Source: an uncultured Alphaproteobacteria bacterium (GTDB lineage Bacteria > Pseudomonadota > Alphaproteobacteria > MPNO01 > UBA2964). From it: a stretch of DNA of 64,000 nt. Position 1 is the first letter of the stretch. Each line of letters opens with the position of its first letter. The stretch spans positions 124,001 through 188,000 of the forward strand of contig CALSLP010000004.1 of assembly GCA_943787225.1 (NCBI GenBank). Reading direction: 5' to 3'. The position numbers and the translations under genes are program-made. A model generated the notes under the pieces. It had not been told where the DNA came from. It saw nothing but the letters and a program-made list of their open reading frames with translations, and ran no database searches. This document shows, piece after piece, positions 28,074-36,079 of this stretch.

Positions 28074-28634
28074 ATGAAGAACACCTTGATTACCTCACTC
28101 GCGGCGATATCGGCAATCGCGCTTGGCGGTTGCCAGATTGTTATGGTTCAAGACGCCCCCGGGCCACGTTCTTCCTATTATGACGGCGATTTCGAGCATG
28201 CCGGACATAAAGGCGCCGTTTATACAATTGTGCGCGGCAATCCGTTCGGTGGGTCACCAGAGCAGTTTGCGAAAATTGTTCGAACAACGATGAAGGATCA
28301 AGCCCGCGCCGGGAGACCGGTGAGCTTTATAGGCAAACACAACGAGACAACCTACAAACCTTACAAGGTTGTTGTCGCATTTAACCCCGGCAACCGGAAT
28401 GGTGATGACCTCTGTAAAAGCGCCGACTATCCGCAATCGCGCAGCACGACGACGAAAGTTGTCATGGCGTTTTGTTTTGGTGACTCCCTTAAGTCGTCTT
28501 CAACGGGTTGGGTCGACGGTCTAAAAAGCGTCAATGACCCTAACTTCACGAAACTCGTCAAAGAAACTACAAATGCGATGATTCCAGCACAAGATGCCCA
28601 TGACATCGGCGAAGGTGGCAACGTTTCAAACTGA
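28074..28634 (+). CDS. Putative lipoprotein of unknown function
   Basis: From ATG 28074 (ribosome-binding TTGGAGG six bases upstream) the 186-residue protein has a lipoprotein signal peptide ending in the lipobox ALGGC, so it should be lipid-anchored at the envelope. The mature part has a repeated Gly/Pro-containing region (VRGNPFGGSPEQFAKIVRTT), then KPYKVVVAFNPGNRNGDDLC and KVVMAFCFGD, with two Cys (in DDLCKS and AFCFGD) that may pair in the periplasm. I do not recognise the family. The frame is open further upstream to 28008, but that extension lacks a signal sequence context and was rejected. Confidence 0.82.
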   Translation: MKNTLITSLAAISAIALGGCQIVMVQDAPGPRSSYYDGDFEHAGHKGAVYTIVRGNPFGGSPEQFAKIVRTTMKDQARAGRPVSFIGKHNETTYKPYKVVVAFNPGNRNGDDLCKSADYPQSRSTTTKVVMAFCFGDSLKSSSTGWVDGLKSVNDPNFTKLVKETTNAMIPAQDAHDIGEGGNVSN

Positions 28635-28726
28635 CACCCTTAGCAAATCTCGCGTTTTGTTGAAGCCCGTTCCTGAAGACATCTATGGACCTGGGTTTCT
28701 TCAACTAATAGGCTGATGTTATCCGT

Positions 28727-28740
28727 ATATTGATCAATAT
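28727..28740. promoter_or_regulatory. 14-bp perfect palindrome upstream of the DUF302 gene
   Basis: ATATTGATCAATAT is an exact 14-bp palindrome, flanked by CCGT and CGG, ending 27 bases before the DUF302 start. The position suits an operator overlapping the promoter. Confidence 0.45.
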
Positions 28741-28767
28741 CGGAAAACTGGTGATGGGGTTGGCAAA

Positions 28768-29247
28768 ATGAAACGAGTATTTGGATTCATAAGCTTTTAC
28801 ATCGTCTTGTGTCTGCTAGTTTGGCCAGCACAGACATACGCAGAAAAAGTGATGCCTGCAGGCCTCATCCATATTAAAACAGAACTCAGTTATGCGACAC
28901 TCATCGAAAGGTTGAATGACGCTGTTAAGAAGAACAAAATGGGGCTCGTGACTCGCGCCAGTGCCAATCTCGGCGCCAAACGTGTTCTTAAGAAAAAAAT
29001 TCCGGGCAATATGGTCATCGGGGTCTACCATCCGCGCTTCGCTGTCCGCATGCTTGAAGCCAGTATTCCCGCCGGTATTGAAGCCCCTCTCCGCTTCTAC
29101 ATAACGGAGAATGCAAACAACACGGCAAACCTCTCCTACAAAACGCCGACATCGGTGTTTGCCCCATACGGGGTAACCGCCTTGACTGAAATGGCGACGG
29201 AGCTCGACACGATTTTTGCTACGATTGCCCGCGAGGCCACGAACTAG
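28768..29247 (+). CDS. DUF302 domain protein, exported
   Basis: The 159-residue protein has an N-terminal signal or anchor (VFGFISFYIVLCLLVWPAQTYA) and a DUF302 domain: LSYATLIERLNDAVKKNKMG, PGNMVIGVYHPRFAVRMLE, APLRFYITEN and SYKTPTSVFAPYG. DUF302 forms a ferredoxin-like fold dimer of unknown biochemical role. It ends 8 bases from the convergent dioxygenase gene. Confidence 0.88.
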   Translation: MKRVFGFISFYIVLCLLVWPAQTYAEKVMPAGLIHIKTELSYATLIERLNDAVKKNKMGLVTRASANLGAKRVLKKKIPGNMVIGVYHPRFAVRMLEASIPAGIEAPLRFYITENANNTANLSYKTPTSVFAPYGVTALTEMATELDTIFATIAREATN

Positions 29248-29255
29248 AGCTGTCG

Positions 29256-30101
29256 CTAGTCCAAACGTCTGGCATTGTCATTGCCGCATTCAACGACCTT
29301 GAGACGATACAGCTCGACAGCACGAGCATGCGCTTCAATCGTACAGGCATCATCAGGCGAAACAGGCGGCCGTTCATTAAGGTCGTAATTTCCAAATTGG
29401 TCTTCACCCCGTAGCAACATCGCCGATGTTTTAGCTTTTGTGGTCTGACGAACACTCGGAGGACAACAAGCAATACTGAACCCAACCCTGCGTTCTGCGC
29501 CGTTATTCGGCCTTGAACAGTGCAGAAGGTTGACGTGATGCAATGACATCTCACCAGGCCGAAGAGGCATTGGTACAGCCTTTGATTCATCTATGTCGTA
29601 AATGGCGCGTTGGCCACTCGCCAGCATGTTACCTTCTTTCATGGCACTATAGTCAAAAGGCAGCATGCCGAGCTTCTGCGTCCCCGGCAGGACCTCTATG
29701 CAACCTTCCTCGACACCTGCTGGAGACAGAGCGACCCATGCACTCACGAGCTCCCATGGGTCCATGCCAAAATACGTACTGTCCTGATGCCAGCTGACGA
29801 ACCCTTTGCCATCCGCATCCTTCAACCAAGCCGCATTTTGATAAATCAGAATATCGGGACCAATCAGATCCTCGATTGCATCAAGAATCTTTTCACGGGT
29901 GACCATCTCATAAATGAATGGAAATAAGAGACAAGCCTTGGTCCTTTGAACACCGTAAACTGGCCGCCCCTGTTTCTTCTCAAAGGCTTTGAGTTCCTTG
30001 AGGATATCTGCGGCATCGTTCTCTGACATCACACGGATAGGCGACACATATCCATCCCGCTTGTATTGCTGGACCGCCTCCTCGCTTAAGACCTTGGGCA
30101 T
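29256..30101 (-). CDS. Phytanoyl-CoA dioxygenase family oxygenase, copy B
   Basis: Fe(II)/2-oxoglutarate oxygenase of 281 residues. The iron facial triad is visible: H105 and D107 in VSWHQDSTYFG, and distal H194 in NLLHCSRPN, with a 2-oxoglutarate-binding Arg in ERRVGFSI. It aligns end to end without gaps with the gene just upstream (30114-30959). The family hydroxylates diverse small molecules including alkyl compounds and ectoine, and the substrate is unknown here. It begins 12 bases after its paralogue and is cotranscribed with it. Confidence 0.88.
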   Translation of the reverse strand: MPKVLSEEAVQQYKRDGYVSPIRVMSENDAADILKELKAFEKKQGRPVYGVQRTKACLLFPFIYEMVTREKILDAIEDLIGPDILIYQNAAWLKDADGKGFVSWHQDSTYFGMDPWELVSAWVALSPAGVEEGCIEVLPGTQKLGMLPFDYSAMKEGNMLASGQRAIYDIDESKAVPMPLRPGEMSLHHVNLLHCSRPNNGAERRVGFSIACCPPSVRQTTKAKTSAMLLRGEDQFGNYDLNERPPVSPDDACTIEAHARAVELYRLKVVECGNDNARRLD

Positions 30102-30113
30102 CGTTGCGCCTTT

Positions 30114-30959
30114 CTAACCGAGACGCCAGGCCGTCTGATTACCGCATTCGATAGATTTCTCACGATAGAGCTCAACAGATTTTTCCTGCCGTTCAATCGT
30201 TTCAGGATCGTCATGCGCAACGGGCGGCAATTCGTTAGGCAAATAGTAGCCATAATCATCTTTGCCGCGCACCAGCATGGCCGTTGCCTTGAGTTCCGTG
30301 GTCTGTTTCACATGCGGCGGCACATAGCCTGCCGAGAGTCCCATGCGCCTATCCGTACCGTGGTTTGGCTTTGAACTATGGACGAGGCAGACATGATGAA
30401 GCGACATCTCTCCGGGACGCAAATGCAATGAGACCACGTCTGCATCATCGAATTCGAAAAGTGTGTTTTGACCACTCGCCAAGAGGTTCTCTTCACTCCG
30501 TTCCGTATACTCCACAGGATAGGAACCACCTTTATGAGAACCTGGGACGACCTGAATACAACCCGATATGTCATCGACGACTGTCAGGGCGACCCATGCA
30601 CTCAACAGCTCCCAAGGGTCCATACCGTAATAAGTCGCGTCCTGATGCCAGCTAACATAGGAGCCAGATTCGGGTTCTTTAAACCAGATGCCATGCTGGT
30701 AACACAGGAGGTCTGGGCCTAGAACGTCTTCAACCGCATCGAGTATTTCCGTCCGCATTACCAGATCATATGCCCACTGGAAACGAAGAAAGGATTTGGT
30801 CTTCTGGGTTCCGTGGATTGGTTTGCCTTGCGATGCCTCAAACGTTTCGATTTCAGACCTGAGGGCGATCGCCTCGTCTTCAGCCATCACCCGTATCGGA
30901 GAGACAAATCCATCGCGATGGTATTGCTCGACTTGTTGATCGGTTAAAAATTTGGGCAT
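30114..30959 (-). CDS. Phytanoyl-CoA dioxygenase family oxygenase, copy A
   Basis: Same family and exact length (281) as its downstream neighbour. Iron ligands H105, D107 (VSWHQDATYYG) and H194 (CLVHSSKPN) are at identical positions, followed by DRRMGLSAG for 2-oxoglutarate. The shared openings (MPKxLx, QYxRDGxVSPIRVM) and closings (ECGNxxxxRL) show a tandem duplication that has since diverged considerably. First gene of the pair; divergent from the helicase gene at 31102. Confidence 0.88.
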   Translation of the reverse strand: MPKFLTDQQVEQYHRDGFVSPIRVMAEDEAIALRSEIETFEASQGKPIHGTQKTKSFLRFQWAYDLVMRTEILDAVEDVLGPDLLCYQHGIWFKEPESGSYVSWHQDATYYGMDPWELLSAWVALTVVDDISGCIQVVPGSHKGGSYPVEYTERSEENLLASGQNTLFEFDDADVVSLHLRPGEMSLHHVCLVHSSKPNHGTDRRMGLSAGYVPPHVKQTTELKATAMLVRGKDDYGYYLPNELPPVAHDDPETIERQEKSVELYREKSIECGNQTAWRLG

Positions 30960-31101
30960 TAGATTCTGCCTGCTATTGAAAAATAAGAAGATGGTAGTGT
31001 TTACTATTTTACGGCATCGGCGTCACGACGTTTGACTTCTGTTGATTTTACCCGCACATAAGGGCTGGGTATCCCTATATGTATGTAATTACACACACCG
31101 C

Positions 31102-32562
31102 ATGACTTTTGATGATATCGGGCTAAGCCCGGAACTACTGCGCGCTATTGGTGACGCAGGATATGAAACCCCCACTCCCATCCAGGAACAGGCAATTCCC
31201 TATGTCTTGATGGGACGTGATGTATTGGGCTGTGCTCAAACAGGCACCGGTAAAACCGCCTCTTTCACATTACCGATGATCGAAATTCTGGCAACCGGCA
31301 GAGGCCGCGCGCGGATGCCCAGGACCCTGATCATTACGCCAACACGAGAACTCGCAACTCAAATCTCTGAGAACTTCGAGACCTATGGCAAGTACCATAA
31401 GCTTTCGATGGCCTTACTTATTGGCGGCGTTTCCTTCGACGAACAGAATGCAAAACTAGATCGTGGTGTTGACGTCCTGATCGCGACGCCGGGACGCTTG
31501 CTAGACCATTTTGAACGTGGCCGCATATTGTTGACAGACATCAAAATACTGGTGATCGACGAAGCGGACAGAATGATGGATATGGGCTTTACGCCCGATG
31601 TTGAAAAAATCGTCGGACTTCTACCCCCGATCCGGCAAACACTGTTTTTCTCAGCAACCATGCCTCCGGAAATTCGTCGGCTCGCCGACAAATTCCTGAT
31701 GAATCCAAAAGAAATTACGATTACGCCGAAAACCGCGACGGCAGAGACAGTCGAACAGTTTCTGACAATTGTCGACAATAAGGATTTTGTTAAACGTGAC
31801 ACGTTACGGAGAATGATCCGCTCTGAGGCCGTCGATAATGCCATCGTTTTCTGCAATCGAAAACGGGATGTCGACACCCTGAATCGTTCTTTGATAAAGC
31901 ACGGCTTCAAAGCGGCGGCATTGCATGGCGATATGTCCCAACCGGCGCGACTTGAAACACTCGACGCGTTTAAAAATGGTGCCACGGAAATACTCGTGGC
32001 AAGTGATGTCGCAGCCCGAGGGCTCGACCTACCCAAAGTCTCTCACGTTTTTAACTATGATGTCCCGATGCATGCGGAAGATTATGTCCATCGTATCGGA
32101 CGCACAGGGCGTGCCGGACGCGAAGGGCGTGCTCTAACGATTGCGACGTCGGATGACGGTAAATTTCTCGATGCAGTGCAAAAGTTTATCGGTAAGAAGA
32201 TAACGCCTATCGCCGTTGAGGGCGTCGAAGAAACCGAAATCAGCACGGCGGAACCACGACGTGCAGGGCGCAGACGTGCCGAAGGGGCGACCAAGTCTCC
32301 ACGCCGACGCGGACGCAAAGCCCCAGCCAAGAAATCAACAGAAGCGGTAACGCAGGAGCCACCGGTACAGGAAGCAACGCCGGTACAAGAAGCGGCACCA
32401 GTCGTCACTGCGGCACCAGCAGAAGCGAAACCACGCCAGAACCGCAGACCCGCTGCCCCAAGACGTCAACGCGAGGAACAGGTGCCCGACGAATCTGTTG
32501 TTGGAATGGGCGCACATGTGCCCGCTTTTATGCTACGATCTCCCGCAAGCGAAGACGAATAG
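31102..32562 (+). CDS. rhlE: DEAD-box RNA helicase, RhlE type
   Basis: ATP-dependent RNA helicase for RNA remodelling or ribosome assembly. From ATG 31102 the 486-residue protein has Q motif (GYETPTPIQEQAIP), motif I AQTGTGKTAS, Ia PTRELA, Ib TPGR, II VIDEADRM, III SATMP, V VAARGLDLP and VI HRIGRTGRAGREG, then a disordered basic and Pro/Ala/Gln-rich tail (roughly 385-486) with short repeats such as PVQEATPVQEAAPV. The longer frame from a TTG at 31042 was rejected because RhlE proteins begin at MTFDDIGL. The next gene starts 10 bases downstream. Confidence 0.95.
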   Translation: MTFDDIGLSPELLRAIGDAGYETPTPIQEQAIPYVLMGRDVLGCAQTGTGKTASFTLPMIEILATGRGRARMPRTLIITPTRELATQISENFETYGKYHKLSMALLIGGVSFDEQNAKLDRGVDVLIATPGRLLDHFERGRILLTDIKILVIDEADRMMDMGFTPDVEKIVGLLPPIRQTLFFSATMPPEIRRLADKFLMNPKEITITPKTATAETVEQFLTIVDNKDFVKRDTLRRMIRSEAVDNAIVFCNRKRDVDTLNRSLIKHGFKAAALHGDMSQPARLETLDAFKNGATEILVASDVAARGLDLPKVSHVFNYDVPMHAEDYVHRIGRTGRAGREGRALTIATSDDGKFLDAVQKFIGKKITPIAVEGVEETEISTAEPRRAGRRRAEGATKSPRRRGRKAPAKKSTEAVTQEPPVQEATPVQEAAPVVTAAPAEAKPRQNRRPAAPRRQREEQVPDESVVGMGAHVPAFMLRSPASEDE

Positions 32563-32571
32563 AGTGATCCA

Positions 32572-32814
32572 ATGCAGACGATTTTCGTATTTTCCAAGTG
32601 CGAGCTCGGCGAAGCGTACAAAGTCGCCGATGAGGCCGTCCTAAACGTCGAACAGGTTTCAGAAGTCCATTCGATCTCGGGCGAGTATGACTTGTTGTTG
32701 AAATGCTATTTAGATGATGGCATCGATATCGGTCATTTCGTTACCGACAAGCTTCAGACGCTTCCTGGCATCAAGGAAACGTTTACGCTGATTGGCTTTA
32801 AAGCGTTTTCCTAG
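32572..32814 (+). CDS. Stand-alone Lrp/AsnC ligand-binding (RAM) domain protein
   Basis: The 80-residue protein is only the RAM effector-binding domain of Lrp/AsnC regulators: MQTIFVFSKCELGEAYKVAD, then VEQVSEVHSISGEYDLLLKC and a GIKETFTLIGFKAFS end. No helix-turn-helix precedes it, so it cannot bind DNA by itself; such proteins form octamers and bind amino acids. It is 10 bases downstream of the helicase gene and probably cotranscribed. It ends 4 bases from the suf operon's last gene on the other strand. Confidence 0.85.
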   Translation: MQTIFVFSKCELGEAYKVADEAVLNVEQVSEVHSISGEYDLLLKCYLDDGIDIGHFVTDKLQTLPGIKETFTLIGFKAFS

Positions 32815-32817
32815 AGC

Positions 32818-33432
32818 CTATTTGATTTCTTCACGGTATTTGTAAAGCGGTGGAATCCCTTCCATCCGTACCCTTGGCTTATCTGGATCCTCTATTGAGG
32901 TTAAAGGCTGAACCCTCTTGAGCGACGCGCGGCTACGGCGAATGATATCCTGATAGTCCTCGTCACCAAGCTGTTTCCAGCGCAATTCTTCGTCGCTAAC
33001 CTCAGAAACAACCTTCGCTGGAATGCCCGCAACAATACTCCGAGACGGCACAGAGAAATTCGCTTTTACGAACGCCAAGGCCGCGACAAAAGCATGGTCA
33101 CCGATCACCGCGCCATCCATGATCACCGCGTTCATCCCGATCAAAACACCCTTGCCAAGATGACATCCGTGAAGAACGGCGCCATGCCCGACATTCGCTG
33201 CTTCTTCCAATATTGTTTCGCCGCCAGCAAAGGTATGCGCGATACAGCCATCCTGCATATTGCTGCGTGGTTTGAGGACGATGCGCCCCATATCACCGCG
33301 GAGCGCTGCATTGGGGCCGACATAGCAGTTTTCGCCGACGATCACATCTCCGATGATAACCGCAGACGGATGGACGAACGCGCTCGGATCGATAACCGGA
33401 ACGATGCCGTCGATCGAATAAATATTTTCCAT
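32818..33432 (-). CDS. Gamma-carbonic anhydrase / PaaY-type hexapeptide-repeat protein
   Basis: The 204-residue left-handed beta-helix protein has the gamma-carbonic anhydrase histidines H66 (CIAHTFAGG), H83 and H88 (VGHGAVLHGC) that bind a metal between subunits. It is closest in layout to PaaY/CaiE, with a C-terminal extension (from about residue 150) ending VRMEGIPPLYKYREEIK. Activity may be carbonic anhydrase or thioesterase-like. It starts 14 bases after sufA stop, so it is the last gene of the suf operon, although an independent function is likely. Confidence 0.88.
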   Translation of the reverse strand: MENIYSIDGIVPVIDPSAFVHPSAVIIGDVIVGENCYVGPNAALRGDMGRIVLKPRSNMQDGCIAHTFAGGETILEEAANVGHGAVLHGCHLGKGVLIGMNAVIMDGAVIGDHAFVAALAFVKANFSVPSRSIVAGIPAKVVSEVSDEELRWKQLGDEDYQDIIRRSRASLKRVQPLTSIEDPDKPRVRMEGIPPLYKYREEIK

Positions 33433-33446
33433 AAATGTAGTCGCCG

Positions 33447-33806
33447 TCAGACGTTAAAAGACTCACCGCAGCCGCAACGACCGGTTTCATTTGGATTACG
33501 AAAAACAAAGTTTGAACCGAGTTTTTCTTCTACAAAATCCATCTCGGTACCGACCAGATACATGACAGCCATCGGGTCAATCAGCAGCTGTATACCGTTG
33601 ATTTCCATGACTTCATCTGCAGCACCCTTCTCTTCTGCGAAATCCATCGCGTAGGTCAGACCGTTGCAGCCACCCTCATTCACAGCCAATCGAATGCCGG
33701 CCGCGTCCGGGTTATGCGTTTCGATCAGCTTCTTCAGCTGGGAAGAGGCCGCATCCGTTACTTTTAGAACTGCTGGACGTTCGCGTACGGTACCTGTTGT
33801 TGTCAT
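33447..33806 (-). CDS. sufA: A-type Fe-S carrier SufA
   Basis: A-type carrier that receives Fe-S clusters from SufBCD and passes them to apoproteins. The 119-residue protein has C47 in NEGGCNGLTY and C111 and C113 in TGRCGCGESF, the three conserved ligands. The ATG at 33806 follows GAGG; the open frame starts five codons earlier at a GTG overlapping the sufT stop. It follows sufT closely within the suf operon. Confidence 0.94.
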   Translation of the reverse strand: MTTTGTVRERPAVLKVTDAASSQLKKLIETHNPDAAGIRLAVNEGGCNGLTYAMDFAEEKGAADEVMEINGIQLLIDPMAVMYLVGTEMDFVEEKLGSNFVFRNPNETGRCGCGESFNV

Positions 33807-33817
33807 ATCTGGCGTCC

Positions 33818-34360
33818 TCACATAAAACCAAGTTCAAGTTTTGCAGCTTCGCTCATCCGGTCCGGGGTCCACGATGGCTCCCAAACCAGTTCAACAGCAA
33901 CACCCCCGATACCTTCGACGGTTTGTACAACACGCTCAACGTCTCCAGGCAGCGTCCCGGCAACCGGACAGGCCGGTGACGTCAGTGTCATATCGATCCT
34001 GACATCCTTCATACCATTGATGTCTATATTATAGATAAGACCCAATTCATAAATGTTAACCGGTATCTCTGGATCAAATACAGTCGAGATGGCTTCAATG
34101 ACCTTACCCTCAAACTGGGCTTCGGCGATATCAATCTCCGGTCCTGCAATATTTTCCGACGACGACACTTCCGTTTCCACCGGCGTCTTAGCCACAACAG
34201 GTTCTCGAATTGTCACCTCCGGGTGCGCAGGCACCGGTATAGGCTCATGGGCTGCTACAGTCTCCGCTACGGGCTCTGAAACAGGCGCTGCTATAGTTTC
34301 AGGGGCTGTTTCCTGAACGCTTTCGTTTTCCATCGGTGTTTTCTTCTTCCAAAACATCAT
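33818..34360 (-). CDS. sufT: SufT (DUF59/MIP18-like Fe-S assembly protein) with long N-terminal extension
   Basis: Accessory factor for Fe-S protein maturation. The MIP18/DUF59 domain spans about residues 82-180, with DPEIPVNIYELGLIYNIDI and TLTSPACPVAGTLPGDVE, including the reactive Cys in SPACP. Preceding it is about 75 residues of low-complexity Pro/Val/Glu sequence (PVSEPVAETVAAHEPIPVP), not usual in short family members. ATG 34360 or the next codon; no strong ribosome-binding site. Sits between sufU and sufA. Confidence 0.92.
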   Translation of the reverse strand: MMFWKKKTPMENESVQETAPETIAAPVSEPVAETVAAHEPIPVPAHPEVTIREPVVAKTPVETEVSSSENIAGPEIDIAEAQFEGKVIEAISTVFDPEIPVNIYELGLIYNIDINGMKDVRIDMTLTSPACPVAGTLPGDVERVVQTVEGIGGVAVELVWEPSWTPDRMSEAAKLELGFM

Positions 34361-34371
34361 CTAATTGATAC

Positions 34372-34824
34372 TCATTCCGTCTTTACGTCTTGATCAGTCC
34401 CATCAAGCGCTGCGACCATTGCCTGCCAGGCAAGTGTTGCGCACTTAATCCGAGTCGGGAAATCTTTTACACCGGAGAGAGTTTTAAGCTCAGCAAGATC
34501 CGGTCCTGCCTCTAACCCGTTTTCCCCTGTTACCAAGGCAAGAAACTTCTCAAACAAGGCCTTCGCATCTTCGATCGATTTGCCTTTGATCATCTCTGTC
34601 ATCATGGATGCCGATGCCAGAGAGATCGCGCAGCCTCGCGCATCGAACTGTGCATCTGAGATTTCATCACCATCGAGGTTAAGAAATACGGTCACACGAT
34701 CGCCACAAAGAGGATTATTGCCACGGGCTGTCCGGTCGGCATTTTCCGACGGCCCGAAATTCCGCGGATTCCGGCTATGGTCAAGGATGACCTCCTGATA
34801 GAGGTCTGTAAGACCGTCATTCAT
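34372..34824 (-). CDS. sufU: SufU-type Fe-S scaffold or sulfur acceptor
   Basis: IscU-fold protein of 150 residues that accepts sulfur from SufS. Conserved ligands C40, D42 (NNPLCGDRV), C65 (ARGCAISLAS) and C128 (RIKCATLAW) are present. The insertion between the helical parts and the absence of the HscA-binding LPPVK motif point to SufU rather than IscU. Its ATG overlaps the sufS stop as ATGA, so it is translationally coupled. Confidence 0.94.
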   Translation of the reverse strand: MNDGLTDLYQEVILDHSRNPRNFGPSENADRTARGNNPLCGDRVTVFLNLDGDEISDAQFDARGCAISLASASMMTEMIKGKSIEDAKALFEKFLALVTGENGLEAGPDLAELKTLSGVKDFPTRIKCATLAWQAMVAALDGTDQDVKTE

Positions 34825-36077
34825 CGGCCAAATATCTCCTGTACCCGACCAAGCCCAGCGACAAGCACATCAATCTCTTCCCGCGTGTTGTACATCCCGA
34901 TTGAAGCACGGATCGTTGCCGCGATGTCAAAACGATCCATAACAGGTTGCGCGCAGTGATGACCTGTCCGAACGGCAATGCCTTCACGATCAAGGATCGT
35001 ACCCACATCATGAGGATGCACGGTTTCAAGTACAAAAGACAGGATCGCTGCCTTCTCGGGCGCCGTGCCGACCAATTTCAAACTATTGATCCCACTCAGC
35101 TTTTCTGTGCCATAGTCCAGTAAATCATTTTCATGCGCCGCAATGTTCTCAAGCCCAATGCCACTGATGTATTCAATGGCGGCACCCATACCGATAGCGC
35201 CGGCTATATGAGGAGTCCCAGCTTCAAACTTGAACGGCAAATCGGCATAAGTCGTTTTCTCGAAGGTAACGACATCGATCATTTCGCCCCCGCCCTGATA
35301 AGGCGGCATCGCTTCGAGCAAGGCTGCTTTGCCGTACAGGACACCTATGCCACTCGGGCCGTATATCTTGTGACCGGAGAACACGTAGAAATCAGCGTCC
35401 AGCGCCTGCATGTCCAACGCCATATGCGGCGCCGCCTGACATCCATCGACGAGAACCAACGCACCGCGCTCATGCGCCATACGGATAATTTCCGCCATCG
35501 GTGTAATTGTGCCCAACGCGTTGGAAATATGCGTCATGGCCACGATCTTTGTCTTGTCGCAGAGCAGATCGTTATAGGCATCCATATCAAGGACACCCTC
35601 GTCAGAAATCGGAACGACCTTAATAACCGCGCCGGTTTGTTCAGCGATCATTTGCCACGGCACAATGTTGGAATGATGCTCCATGACGGAAAGAATGATC
35701 TCGTCACCCGCCACAAGGTTCTGACGCCCCCAGCAACTTGCAACCAGGTTGATCCCCTCGGTCGCACCACGGACGAAAATGATCTCCCGAACATCGCTCG
35801 CATTAATGAAAGCGCGAACCGACTCGCGGGACGATTCCATCGCGTCCGTTGCCTTCTGACTCATGTAGTGAACGCCCCGATGAACATTCGCATATTCGGT
35901 TTCATAGACGTTTGAAATGGCATCAATCACGGCGCGTGGCTTTTGCGCACTGGCGCCGCTATCAAAATAAACCAACGGTTTGTCATAGACCTGTTGGGAG
36001 AGGATCGGAAAATCCTGGCGAATGCGCTCTACATCAAAGGATGGTGTGAGCACGGCATTTTCTGGATTGCTCGCCAT
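34821..36077 (-). CDS. sufS: Cysteine desulfurase SufS
   Basis: PLP enzyme that removes sulfur from cysteine as a persulfide for Fe-S assembly. From ATG 36077 (418 residues) the PLP Lys is K237 in FSGHKIYGPSGIGVLYG, and the persulfide Cys is C375 in VRTGHHCAQPVM, the class II SufS arrangement. The start lies 2 bases after the sufD stop with GGAGG ten bases upstream; the longer frame to a GTG at 36119 would overlap sufD by 40 bases and was rejected. Confidence 0.96.
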   Translation of the reverse strand: MASNPENAVLTPSFDVERIRQDFPILSQQVYDKPLVYFDSGASAQKPRAVIDAISNVYETEYANVHRGVHYMSQKATDAMESSRESVRAFINASDVREIIFVRGATEGINLVASCWGRQNLVAGDEIILSVMEHHSNIVPWQMIAEQTGAVIKVVPISDEGVLDMDAYNDLLCDKTKIVAMTHISNALGTITPMAEIIRMAHERGALVLVDGCQAAPHMALDMQALDADFYVFSGHKIYGPSGIGVLYGKAALLEAMPPYQGGGEMIDVVTFEKTTYADLPFKFEAGTPHIAGAIGMGAAIEYISGIGLENIAAHENDLLDYGTEKLSGINSLKLVGTAPEKAAILSFVLETVHPHDVGTILDREGIAVRTGHHCAQPVMDRFDIAATIRASIGMYNTREEIDVLVAGLGRVQEIFGR

Positions 36078-36079
36078 CG

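Noticed and set aside
31383..32036. Open frame of 217 codons antisense to rhlE
   Set aside because: Shadow of the helicase; Ser/Arg-rich product typical of antisense frames.
35133..35915. Open frame of 260 codons antisense to sufS
   Set aside because: Shadow of sufS, whose catalytic motifs are intact; product has no domain pattern.
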